This document shows positions 37,068 to 45,700 of a DNA stretch of 64,000 nucleotides, piece by piece (position 1 is the first letter of the stretch; every line of letters starts with the position of its first letter). Location of the stretch: assembly GCA_966211965.1 (NCBI GenBank), contig CBIHON010000005.1, forward strand, positions 150,419 through 214,418, written 5' to 3'. The stretch is from CBIHON01 sp966211965 (GTDB taxonomy: Bacteria > Pseudomonadota > Gammaproteobacteria > Burkholderiales > Burkholderiaceae_D). The notes under the pieces were generated by a model, which had not been told where the DNA came from, made no database searches, and saw only the letters and a list, made by a program, of their open reading frames with translations. The position numbers and the translations under genes were made by a program.

Positions 37068-37517
37068 ATGGCACGCGACAACGATCCATTACGCAATTTC
37101 CGATTCATACTGGAGATCGGCAACTTGCCGCAAGCCGGTTTCGCCGAAGTGGCGATCGCAGAAACGACGATCGACGCGGTCGATTACCGCGAGGGCGACG
37201 ACCCGCCGCATGTGCGCAAGCTTTCCGGCCTGACCAAGTACGGCAACATCACGCTCAAGTCGGGCGTCGCCACCGGCGCCAATTCGCTCGACCTGTTCAG
37301 CTGGCATCAAGCGGTATCGGCTGGCGACATCGTCGCGCAGCGCAAGACCGTCACGATCCATGTGCTAGACGAGGCCGGGCAGGAGAAGACGCGTTTCATC
37401 GTCAGCGAAGCCTGGCCGGTCAAGTACGACCCGAGCGATCTCAATGCCAAGGGTAATGAAGTATTCATCGAAGTGCTCGAACTGGCCAACGAAGGCATCG
37501 AGCGCAAAAACGCCTGA
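37068..37517 (+). CDS. Inner tube protein (gp19/Afp1-type), first copy
   Basis: A 149-residue tube subunit with the tube-protein opening RDNDPLRNFRFILEIGNLPQ, AETTIDAVDYREGDDPP, LKSGVATGANSLDLFSWHQA and the closing DPSDLNAKGNEVFIEVLELA. Hexamers stack to form the tube carrying cargo inside the sheath. A second tube protein follows at 38141. Confidence 0.92.
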   Translation: MARDNDPLRNFRFILEIGNLPQAGFAEVAIAETTIDAVDYREGDDPPHVRKLSGLTKYGNITLKSGVATGANSLDLFSWHQAVSAGDIVAQRKTVTIHVLDEAGQEKTRFIVSEAWPVKYDPSDLNAKGNEVFIEVLELANEGIERKNA

Positions 37518-37534
37518 CCCGGAGAGAACGCATC

Positions 37535-37954
37535 ATGAATCCATCCAAGCGACTCGGCTTTGCCACCGAAATCGATTTCACGCTGCCGAAGGGATATGTG
37601 GATGCCGAGGGCACGCTGCACCGCCACGGCGTCATGCGTCTGGCCACCGCCGCCGACGAGATCCTGCCGCTGCGCGATCCGCGCGTGCAGCAGAATGCCG
37701 GCTATCTCACCGTCATCGTGCTGGCGCGCGTGATCACCCGATTGGGTACGCTGACCGACATCGATACCCGGACGATCGAAGGCTTGTTCGTTTCCGATCT
37801 CGATTATCTGCAGCAAATGTACGAAACGCTCAACGGCAGCGGCGAGGGCGACTCGCCGGCGAAATGGCCGCCGGCGGACGCCGACAGCGCCGCCGGCGCC
37901 AACGGCATGAACGGCGCCGCGCGCGGGAGGATGACGACCGTGGGGGAAGCCTGA
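37535..37954 (+). CDS. Phage-tail-assembly-chaperone-like protein
   Basis: A 139-residue protein similar to short tail-assembly proteins of contractile phages: LGFATEIDFTLPKGYVDAEG, HGVMRLATAADEILPLRDPRV, YLTVIVLARVITRLGTL and FVSDLDYLQQMYETL. The last ~35 residues are Ala/Gly/Pro-rich. Such proteins keep tape measure or tube subunits soluble. The stop overlaps the next small gene in the -1 frame, near a G-run, so a longer fusion may be made. It sits between two tube genes. Confidence 0.8.
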   Translation: MNPSKRLGFATEIDFTLPKGYVDAEGTLHRHGVMRLATAADEILPLRDPRVQQNAGYLTVIVLARVITRLGTLTDIDTRTIEGLFVSDLDYLQQMYETLNGSGEGDSPAKWPPADADSAAGANGMNGAARGRMTTVGEA

Positions 37955-38130
37955 AGGTCTATCCCCGCACGCAGTTGTACGAGGAGATGGCCTTTATCGC
38001 GTTTCATTTTCATTGGAGCCGGCCCGACCTGATGACGCTCGAACATGCCGAGCGGCGTCGCTGGTGCCGGGAAATCTCAAGCATCAACAAGAAGCTCGAC
38101 GGCACGCCGCCCAACCCGTTTGACGTATGA
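37951..38130 (+). CDS. Small DUF6760-like eCIS protein (no standard start; possible frameshift product)
   Basis: A reading frame of ~59 codons ending at 38130 with conserved content: YPRTQLYEEMAFIAFHFHW, LEHAERRRWCREISSINKKL and an N-terminal end without ATG/GTG. The only nearby start-like codon is CTG at 37951, overlapping the TGA of the preceding gene, with GGGGGA before it. The sequence resembles small DUF6760-type proteins of eCIS operons. Expression could use CTG or -1 ribosomal frameshifting from the previous gene, as with phage G/GT tail chaperones. Either way the frame is under clear selection. Confidence 0.7.
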   Translation: MKVYPRTQLYEEMAFIAFHFHWSRPDLMTLEHAERRRWCREISSINKKLDGTPPNPFDV

Positions 38131-38140
38131 GGAACCCTGG

Positions 38141-38566
38141 ATGACCCGGCAAGATCCACTTCACGGTTTTCGCTTCCTGGTCGAGATCGGCGGCATCAGG
38201 GTGGGCGGCTTCATGCGCGTCAAGGGCCTGTCGCGCGAAGTCAAGCATGAGTCGGTGCGCGAAGGCGGCGTCAACGATTATGAGCACAAGCTGGTGACGC
38301 AGATCGTATATCCGAGCCTGGTGCTGGAGCGGGGCCTTGCGCAAGATGGCTTGTGGAACTGGATATCTGACGTTTCCAACGGCGACATCGAGCGCAAGAG
38401 CATCCGGATCGTGCTGCAGGACACGGACGCGACGGATCGCTGGATCTGGTATGCGGACCATGCGTATCCGGTTAAGTGGTCGGTGTCCGATCTGGATGCG
38501 AGTGCCTCGCAGGTGACTGTCGAGAGCGTCGAATTTGCCCACCATGGCTTGCGGAGGGGAACATGA
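38141..38566 (+). CDS. Inner tube protein (gp19-type), second copy
   Basis: A 141-residue tube paralogue opening MTRQDPLHGFRFLVEIGGIR, then GGFMRVKGLSREVKHESVRE and GVNDYEHKLVTQIVYPSLVL, and closing YPVKWSVSDLDASASQVTVE. eCIS particles use such a second tube-like protein at the baseplate (Afp5-like). GAGGAA eight bases before the ATG at 38141 supports the start. It overlaps the following gene by four bases (ATGA). Confidence 0.92.
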   Translation: MTRQDPLHGFRFLVEIGGIRVGGFMRVKGLSREVKHESVREGGVNDYEHKLVTQIVYPSLVLERGLAQDGLWNWISDVSNGDIERKSIRIVLQDTDATDRWIWYADHAYPVKWSVSDLDASASQVTVESVEFAHHGLRRGT

Positions 38567-39570
38567 TCGCGTCGCGCCGGCCGTTGCGGGTGTGCGTCAT
38601 CCGGATGCGCACGCGGGCACGAGAGACAGCGCGGCGCGGCGGGTCGCCTGGTCGGGGTTTCGGCTGGTTGCCGCTCAGCCTGCGCTGGCGCGGCGGCACC
38701 TGCTTGCGTGCGATGCCGAATGTCTATCGCGTGTTTTCGCAGGGGGACAGGAGAACGCAAAACCACTTTTACCTGAATCTCGGCATCCACTCGTGGGAGG
38801 TCAAGCAGGGCGGACGCGTCGCGCGCAGCATGCCCTTGCATTTGCGGCGGCGCGCGCCTGCCGCGGACCGTGCCGCATCCGCGCCGCGCTATCGATCCGC
38901 GAGTAGGGTGGAGCGCACACCGGCCGCGCCGGCACATGCGTTCTTGCAAGTCCGGCATGCGATGCAGCCGGCCGCATCGCAAGCGCGCTTTCCTGCGCGG
39001 CCCCGGCTTGAAAAAACCGTGCCGGCAGCAAACCGTAGCGGCATGTCTGCGCCGGCATTGCCGGTACGGCGCTTGCACGATGCCGCGGCCAGTCCGGAGC
39101 GGGAATCTCGGCCAGGCATACGCTTGCTGCGCGACGCACACATACTCCCGGCGCCGCGCGAATTACGGCTGGCGCGCACACCGACGCCGAAACCCGGCGA
39201 GAGAGAAGTCTTACCTGTGGCGCCGGCACGCCTGCGGCATCGCATGCCGGCCCGCACCGCCGAAACCGCGCACACCACGCGCACGAAGCAAGTGCTGATC
39301 CAGCGCGCCGAACTGGTGTGGCGCAAGGCCGGTGCGGAACCGGCGCCAAGCGGCATCCCGGTTGCGGCGCACGGTTACGCGGACGGTCAGTGCCCGTTCG
39401 AGCCCGTCGCGCATGCTGCCCTCGTCCCCAAGCCGGATGCCGCCGTGAGCCGGCCTGCAACTACGGCACCCGTGCTCGATGCGGCCGGCACCGAGCGCCT
39501 GGTCGAGGATGTATTGCGCCGCGCAGAACGGCGCTTGCGCATCGAGCGCGAACGGCGCGGCATTTATTGA
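38563..39570 (+). CDS. Very basic eCIS protein, unknown function
   Basis: A 335-residue Arg-, Ala- and Pro-rich protein. The start (MIASRRPLRVCVIRMRTRAR) and core (NHFYLNLGIHSWEVKQGGR) are followed by a long low-complexity basic stretch, and the end ERLVEDVLRRAERRLRIERE is helical. I do not recognise the family; the C-terminal helix is common in this operon slot between the second tube and the LysM protein. ATGA overlap with the second tube implies coupled translation. GC-rich shadow frames are present, so the reading frame is chosen by position and overlap. Confidence 0.65.
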   Translation: MIASRRPLRVCVIRMRTRARETARRGGSPGRGFGWLPLSLRWRGGTCLRAMPNVYRVFSQGDRRTQNHFYLNLGIHSWEVKQGGRVARSMPLHLRRRAPAADRAASAPRYRSASRVERTPAAPAHAFLQVRHAMQPAASQARFPARPRLEKTVPAANRSGMSAPALPVRRLHDAAASPERESRPGIRLLRDAHILPAPRELRLARTPTPKPGEREVLPVAPARLRHRMPARTAETAHTTRTKQVLIQRAELVWRKAGAEPAPSGIPVAAHGYADGQCPFEPVAHAALVPKPDAAVSRPATTAPVLDAAGTERLVEDVLRRAERRLRIERERRGIY

Positions 39571-39594
39571 GACAGCCGAGGAAAACAGCACATC

Positions 39595-40299
39595 ATGGAA
39601 AACAAGCAATTGAAGAAAGCCACCATCACCCCGTTGCGCGCCAATGGGCAGACGAGCCAGCCGATCAGCGTGCTATTCAATCCGAACGCCTACAGCTTCG
39701 ACCGCACCAATGCCTACAAGGCGACGCCGGTACCGGGACTGGCGAGCCCGCTGATTCACTTCGTCAATGGCGAGGCCGACCAGCTCAGCATGGAATTGTT
39801 TCTCGACGATTACACCGATCCGGACGGGCCGACTTCGAACCAGCAGCCCGAGAAGCAATCGGTACTGCAACGCCTGCGCGATTTGAACGGCTTGCTCAAC
39901 ATCGATCGCGACCTGCACGCGCCGCCGCCGGTGCGCTTCAACTGGGGGCCGATGGAATTCGTCGCCGTGATTGAAAAGCTGGGGCAAAAGGTGACCATGT
40001 TCTATCCCGACGGCACGCCCGCGCGCGTCACCCTGAGCGTGAGCTTCAAGGAATACCGCACCCTCAAGGAACAGCTCGAACGTCCGCGCCGCGAGTCGGC
40101 CGACAAGAGCAAGCGGCGCACGGTGGTCGGGCGCGACAGCCTGTGGGCGCTGGCCGCGCGCGAATACGACGACGCCAATGCGTGGCCGCTGATCGCCGCG
40201 GCCAACGATCTCGACGACCCGCGCGATATCGCCCCCGGCGATTGGCTGCTGCTGCCTCCGATGGAGAATCCCGATGGATCTCGCGACGCTATCCGCTAA
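39595..40299 (+). CDS. LysM-domain tube-baseplate adaptor (Afp7/Pvc7-type)
   Basis: A 234-residue protein. The N-terminal ~150 residues match the contractile-system tube-adaptor domain: ISVLFNPNAYSFDRTNAYKA, GEADQLSMELFLDDYTD and VRFNWGPMEFVAVIEKLGQK. The C-terminal LysM (~182-226, VVGRDSLWALAAREYDDANA, ANDLDDPRDIAPGDWLLLP) is a peptidoglycan-type fold used as a structural peg. It lies between the second tube and the hub. The stop falls inside the start of the next gene by 26 bases. Confidence 0.9.
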   Translation: MENKQLKKATITPLRANGQTSQPISVLFNPNAYSFDRTNAYKATPVPGLASPLIHFVNGEADQLSMELFLDDYTDPDGPTSNQQPEKQSVLQRLRDLNGLLNIDRDLHAPPPVRFNWGPMEFVAVIEKLGQKVTMFYPDGTPARVTLSVSFKEYRTLKEQLERPRRESADKSKRRTVVGRDSLWALAAREYDDANAWPLIAAANDLDDPRDIAPGDWLLLPPMENPDGSRDAIR

Positions 40300-41395
40300 G
40301 TACGGCGCGTTCTATGCGCCCGCTTTTGCAGTACGCATCGGCGGCCGCGACCTCATGCGCGAGGAACTGGTGGCGGTCAGCCAGGTCGAGGCGGACCTCG
40401 TGCTGGGCGGCAGCGCGCGCTTCAGTTTCACGGTGGTCGATACCTACAGCTTCAAGGATCACGCCTTCATGAGCGGCTCGGGCAAGAAGGTGCTGGACTT
40501 GCTTGCCTTCGGCGCCGAAGTGGAAGTCTGCATGGGCTATGGCGATGCCAAGACCATGCCGGTCATCATGCGCGGCGTGATCACCGAGATCAGCACCAGT
40601 TTCCCGGAAGCAGGCACGCCGGAACTGGCGATCTCCGGATATGACCATGCCTTCCCGCTGGTCAACGGAAAAAATTCGCGCACCTGGTCAAAGACCAAGG
40701 ATAGCGGCGCGGTGCAGGAGATCGCCAATTTCCATAACCTGCAGGCGGCCATCGAGGAAACCAAGGAAGCGCACGCCCAGATCGAGCAGAACCAGGAAAG
40801 CGATTTCGAGTTCATCAAGAAACTGGCCGAGCGCAATCATTATGAAGTCTATGTCGACGACACCGGTAAGCGCAGCGCGCTGCGTTTCGGCAAGCCGAAC
40901 GACCGCGGCGCCAGCATCGTCACGCTGGCCTGGGGCACCGGCTTGCTCAGCTTCAAACCCGAGGCCAACCTGGCCGGCCAAGTCAGCGCGGTCGAGGTGT
41001 ACAGCCACGACCCGAAGACCCACAAGCAAGTCATCGGCCGCGCCCGGGCCGGCGAAGAATCCGGGCACGAAGCAAAACAGCGCAGCGCCGGCGAACGCTT
41101 CAACGCCATTGTCCGGGACTCGCGCAAGCATCCGGTGCTGCGCCTGCGGCAGCCGGTATTTACCCAGGCCGAAGCCGATACCCGGGCCAAGGCGGCGCTC
41201 AACGAGAACGCCAAGAAATTCCTGACTGGCGATGCCGAGGCCATCGGCTTGCCCGAGATTCGGCCGGACCGCAACATCGATCTGGAAAACCTGGGCGTGC
41301 CGTTCTCGAAAACCTATTACATCCAGCAGGCGACGCACAAGGTCGATACCAACGGGTATCGCACGCGGTTCAAGATCAAGGAGACAGTGCTATGA
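40274..41395 (+). CDS. Baseplate hub protein (gp27/late-control-D type, Afp8 N-terminal half)
   Basis: A 373-residue hub resembling phage late control D and the gp27 part of VgrG: FYAPAFAVRIGGRDLMREEL, DTYSFKDHAFM, AEVEVCMGYGDAKTMPVIMR, a DFEFIKKLAERNHYEVYVDD core and YYIQQATHKVDTNGYRTRF at the end. It forms the trimeric ring that connects tube and spike. It overlaps the LysM gene by 26 bases and the spike gene by four. Confidence 0.9.
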   Translation: MDLATLSAKYGAFYAPAFAVRIGGRDLMREELVAVSQVEADLVLGGSARFSFTVVDTYSFKDHAFMSGSGKKVLDLLAFGAEVEVCMGYGDAKTMPVIMRGVITEISTSFPEAGTPELAISGYDHAFPLVNGKNSRTWSKTKDSGAVQEIANFHNLQAAIEETKEAHAQIEQNQESDFEFIKKLAERNHYEVYVDDTGKRSALRFGKPNDRGASIVTLAWGTGLLSFKPEANLAGQVSAVEVYSHDPKTHKQVIGRARAGEESGHEAKQRSAGERFNAIVRDSRKHPVLRLRQPVFTQAEADTRAKAALNENAKKFLTGDAEAIGLPEIRPDRNIDLENLGVPFSKTYYIQQATHKVDTNGYRTRFKIKETVL

Positions 41396-42045
41396 GTTTG
41401 ATGGAAGCGGTGCCGAAGGAAACCGCGCTCGAAGCGGGCGGCTACGTCAAAGGCGTGGCGATTGCCGTGGTGACGCAAAACAGCAATCCGAAGCATGAAG
41501 ACGTGCCTTCGCAGTATTGCGTGAAGGTGCGCTATCCATGGAACAGCAAGGATGCCAACAGCTATTGGGCGCGCATCGCGGTGCCGATGGCCGGCAAGGA
41601 CCGCGGCGTGTATTTCCTGCCCGAAGTCGGCGATGAAGTGCTGGTCGCGTTCGAGCGCGAGGACTTGCGTTTTCCCTATGTCATCGGCGCGCTATGGAAC
41701 GGTAAGCACACACCGCCCGAGACCAACAAGGACGGCAAAAACGACAAGCGCATGATCCGTTCGCGCAAGGGGCATCGGCTGGTATTCGACGACGGGACGC
41801 GCGGCTCGGTCGAACTGGAGCTCAACGACGGCAAGAAACTGGTGCTTGACGACGACGGCGTGCGCATCGACGACGGCAAGGGTAATCAACTGAGCATCCA
41901 GAGCAAGAGCGGGGCCATGACGATCGAAGCCAAGGGCAAGCTCACGCTCAAGGGCGGCTCGGTTTCGATCGAATCGAAGGGCCGGGTCGAGGTGCAGGCC
42001 GGGCCCTTGCTGAGCTTGCAAGGCACGCAGGTCAATATCAACTGA
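41392..42045 (+). CDS. gp5/VgrG-type spike protein
   Basis: A 217-residue spike. It starts with an OB-fold (VKGVAIAVVTQNSNPKHED, VRYPWNSKDANSYWARIAVPMAGKDRGVYFLPEVGDEV, split in the sequence), and ends in a beta-helix made of repeats such as DDDGVRIDDGKGNQLSIQSK and GGSVSIESKGRVEVQAG. In eCIS this half is often separate from the hub, unlike VgrG of T6SS. It follows the hub by a 4-base overlap and precedes the PAAR tip. Confidence 0.92.
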   Translation: MSLMEAVPKETALEAGGYVKGVAIAVVTQNSNPKHEDVPSQYCVKVRYPWNSKDANSYWARIAVPMAGKDRGVYFLPEVGDEVLVAFEREDLRFPYVIGALWNGKHTPPETNKDGKNDKRMIRSRKGHRLVFDDGTRGSVELELNDGKKLVLDDDGVRIDDGKGNQLSIQSKSGAMTIEAKGKLTLKGGSVSIESKGRVEVQAGPLLSLQGTQVNIN

Positions 42046-42062
42046 ACTCGACGGAGGATGCA

Positions 42063-42359
42063 ATGGGACAGCCTGCCGCCCGCGTCGGCGATACAACGAG
42101 TCACGGCAACCCGCTTGGCCCGGGCCCTGGTTGCATGTCGGTGAAAATCGGCGGCAAGCCGGCCTGGCGCGCGATCGCCGATAAGCATGTCTGTTCCTTG
42201 TCCGACGGGCCGAAGGCGCATGTCGGCGGCACCGTCGCGCTCGGCAGCCTGACGGTGAAAATCGGCGGCCTGGCGGCGGTGCGCGCAGGCGACGCGGTGG
42301 TGGAGGCCGGAGTGCCGAACGCGATCACCGGCGGCGCCGCCAATGTGTTGATCGGATGA
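42063..42359 (+). CDS. PAAR-repeat spike tip
   Basis: A 98-residue PAAR protein: MGQPAARVGDTTSHGNPLGP at the start, then ITGGAANVLIG at the end, with the PAAR-type pattern of repeated strands and His residues (TSHG, KHVCSL) that bind a metal. It sharpens the spike tip. It has no toxin extension, so it is purely structural. A ribosome site CGGAGGATGC precedes the ATG. Confidence 0.95.
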   Translation: MGQPAARVGDTTSHGNPLGPGPGCMSVKIGGKPAWRAIADKHVCSLSDGPKAHVGGTVALGSLTVKIGGLAAVRAGDAVVEAGVPNAITGGAANVLIG

Positions 42360-42368
42360 GGCGGCCGC

Positions 42369-42779
42369 ATGGAAGAGCGCAAACAATTCCTGGGACGCGG
42401 TTGGGCCTACCCGGTGCAACTGGACCCGGACACCGGCCGCGTCCAATATGCCGAATACGAAGCCGATATTCGCCAGGCGATCCAGATCATTCTCGGTACC
42501 TCGCGCGGCGAACGCGTGATGCGGCCGGATTTCGGCTGCGGCATCCACGACCTGGTGTTCGAGGTGATGGATACCACCACCTTGCAGCGCATCCGTTCGG
42601 TGGTCGAAGAATCGCTGACGCGCTATGAGGCGCGCATCGAACTGCTCGGCGTCGATGTCGATCCCTCCGTCGTCGCCGAGGGCAAATTGCTGATCGAACT
42701 GGAGTATCGCGTGCGGCTCACCAACCAGGTCGGCAATCTGGTTTATCCCTTCTATTTCCGCGAAGGAGGACAGCTATGA
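42369..42779 (+). CDS. gp25-type baseplate wedge protein
   Basis: A 136-residue gp25/GpW-type wedge protein: GWAYPVQLDPDTGRVQYAEY, QAIQIILGTSRGERVMRPDF, GCGIHDLVFEVMDTTTLQRI and the C-terminal ELEYRVRLTNQVGNLVYPFY. gp25 seeds sheath assembly on the baseplate. It overlaps the next gene by four bases. Confidence 0.93.
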   Translation: MEERKQFLGRGWAYPVQLDPDTGRVQYAEYEADIRQAIQIILGTSRGERVMRPDFGCGIHDLVFEVMDTTTLQRIRSVVEESLTRYEARIELLGVDVDPSVVAEGKLLIELEYRVRLTNQVGNLVYPFYFREGGQL

Positions 42780-45700
42780 GCGAACCGGGCCAGCCGGGCC
42801 AGCCACATACGCCGCAGGTGGAAGCGCGGCGCAAACGCGAGTTTTCCGCCGAACTGCTGGAGCGGGCGCGCGCCTGGATTCCCACCTGGGAGCTAGACGC
42901 CGACGCGGCCGGCGGCGCGCCGGACTTCGGCCGCGCCTTGCTCGAGATTGCGGCGCGTTTCGATTCGGAAGTGGCCGAACGGCTGGATCGCAGCGCTGAA
43001 AAAAATACGCGCGGCTTCCTCGACTGGCTCGGCATCAAGGGCGCAGCGGCGCGCGCGGCGCGCATGCCGGTCGTGCTCCAGTTGACGGAAAACACCCCCA
43101 ACCCGGTGCTGGCGCGCGCGCCGGTGAAGTTGCAGGCGGATGCAGATGGCGCCGCAGTCGTGTTCGAGACCGAAACCGACGTGCAACTGGTGCCGGGCCT
43201 GCTGCAAACCGTGGTGGCGGTCGACCCGGCCGACGATGCGTTTTACCTGCCGCCGCCCGGCATTGCCAGCGTCGAGCCGGCCGAGCCGCTGCCGACGCAA
43301 TGGCGCCTCAAGAGTTTCACCGCGTCCGGCTCCACGCAGTTGCAGCTCGATCCGGAACTGGGGCTGGTGCCGGAGATGCTCGTCGAAGTCGCCGGGCAAC
43401 AGTATCGGCTGCTCGACGTCAAACAGGACATCGTCACCATCGATCCGGCGCTCGCGGCAGGCGAGGGTCTGGCCGCGCAAAGTCTCGTGGCCAAGGTGTC
43501 CAGCTTCGCACCCTTCGATGGACATGCGCGCAACCGCCAGGAACACGCGCTCTACATCGGCGATGACGAACTGCTCAATATCGAGGCAGCCGCCCTCATC
43601 GAGGTGGCCGGCGCCCAGGATTTTCCGGCCGGCGTGCAATGGCAATACTGGGGCAAGAGCGGCGACGGGGACGAGGCCGGCTGGCAAGTCCTGAGCCGGG
43701 AACAATCGCAAGCGGGCGATGCAATCGCCTTGCGCAAACCGAAAGGCGCGATCGACCCGCATCCGGTCGGCCATGCCGAAAGCCGCTGGATCCGCGCGGT
43801 CCTCGCCAAGGCGGAAGGGCGGCCGGTGACGGTCGATGCGCTGACCTTGCGCATCAATTGCGGCGCGCAAGAAGAGGGGCAAGAAAGCCCCCAAGAGCGG
43901 GCTGGCGTGTTCGATGCCGGCGATGGCGCGGCGGCGCCGCCGCTGGACGGCGTATCGAATACCACGCCGCTGGTGCTGGACCAGGTGTTCTACCCTTTCG
44001 GGCATGAGCCGCGCGTGCTCGACACGTTTTATCTGGGCTGCGTCGAGGCGTTTTCCAAGCCTTCCGCGCAGGTGCGAATGGGCTTCGAGATGGCCGATGC
44101 GACCATCGCCGCGCTGGCTGCCCTGCGCATCAGCATTAAATCGGATCCCGGCCCCATCACCGTCGCGGATGCCCGGGAGGCAAATCAGCAAGACATCCTG
44201 GCCGGTGTCGGACGGGACGCTTGCCTGCACCTGCTCGCCTTCGATCCGGCCAGCGGCGCCGTCAGCCGCTATCGGGAACCGCTGCAGCCGCCGCAGCCGG
44301 CTTTCGGCAGTACCGAATCCGGGGCCGTGCGCCTGCCGCTCGACAGCGAACCGCCATGGCGTCCCGCGGTCTGGACGGACAATCGCGGCGACTTCTTCGT
44401 CGCGGTGACCGCGGGCGCCGACGTGGGGTTGTGGCATGGAGGTTTCAGCGATCCGGCGAAAAGCGGCTGGGAGGCGTTCGGCAGCATCGCGCCGGAAACC
44501 GGCAAGGAGGCCAGGGTTGAAGGCATGGTTTACCTTTCCGGCTTGGGAAAAAACCTGTCCATCTTGTTTGCCTTACGCGGCAAAAAGCTTTTTTCCCGAG
44601 CGGTCGAGATCGAGTCGCCATGGACCCCGGTGAATACCGGCTTGACGCTTGCCTTGATCGCGCCGGTGCAGTCAGTGACCAGTCGCGACGGGGCGGGTAC
44701 GGTCGACGATGGCCTCATTGCCGTTTCGACCGACGGCGAAGTCTACCTGCTGTCGAGCAGCGGCCAGGCGACAAAACTGCGGGCCGGCTTCAGCCGCACC
44801 GTAAGGCCTTTCGCGCTGCGCTCTGCCGAGCCGTCTCCGTCTCCATCCGCGACGCAAACGGACGGAACAGGAAATGCCGCACGACTAATGCTGGTGGGCG
44901 TCGATCCGGCGGGCGCCAAACTGTTGGCTTTCCTCCTGCGGCTCGACGCGCAAACCGGCGCATGGAGCACGGACCAGGAGGATTCGTTCACGCTCGAAGG
45001 CGGCGCGACCGTATTCGGCGGCGATCTCGGCGCCGACCTGGTGGGGAACGGGCCGCCCATTCTGGCCGCGACCGACAGCAGAGAGAGCGGGCGGCAAGTG
45101 CTGGGATGGGAGCCGTTTAAAACGGGCGTCACGACATTTCCGATACCAGAGCAGATCGGCTTGCTCAACGGCGGGCCGCTCGCGGTGGCCGGCTGGATCG
45201 TTCTGCCCGGCGTCAAAAACGATATCCTGGCGGTGCAGGAAGAGAGGCAGGACCAGGCCGCCGGCATCAAGCTCGGCGCTACCGCCCGGCCATGGAGCAG
45301 CCAGCAATTCGGCAGCGCATCCACCGCCGAATTGTCGTGGGAATACTGGAACGGCAGCGGTTGGTGGGCGCTCAATCCAGTCAATGACGGCACCGACAGA
45401 TTCAACCATAGCGGCATCGTCGCCTTCACCGTGCCGGACGATCTGAAGCCCTCGGATTGGGCCGGCAAGACCAGCTACTGGATTCGAGTCAGGCTGGTGG
45501 CAGGCGACTATGGGAGCGAACGCATCGTCGCCCACAATATCGAGCAGGAGGGCAAGGTAACGGGCCAGACGGTCGAGCGCTTTACCGACACCATCCATCC
45601 GCCGGCAGTGGCGCATCTGGCGCTGCGCTACCGCCTTTGCAACAAGGTCTTGCCGGCGCATGTGCTGAGCGAAGACAGCGCTTCCCTGCGCGACCAGAGC

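Noticed and set aside
37444..38130. A 228-codon frame covering the small DUF6760-like gene
   Set aside because: The first ~170 codons overlap the chaperone-like gene in another frame and are Arg-rich shadow; only the last ~59 are conserved-looking.
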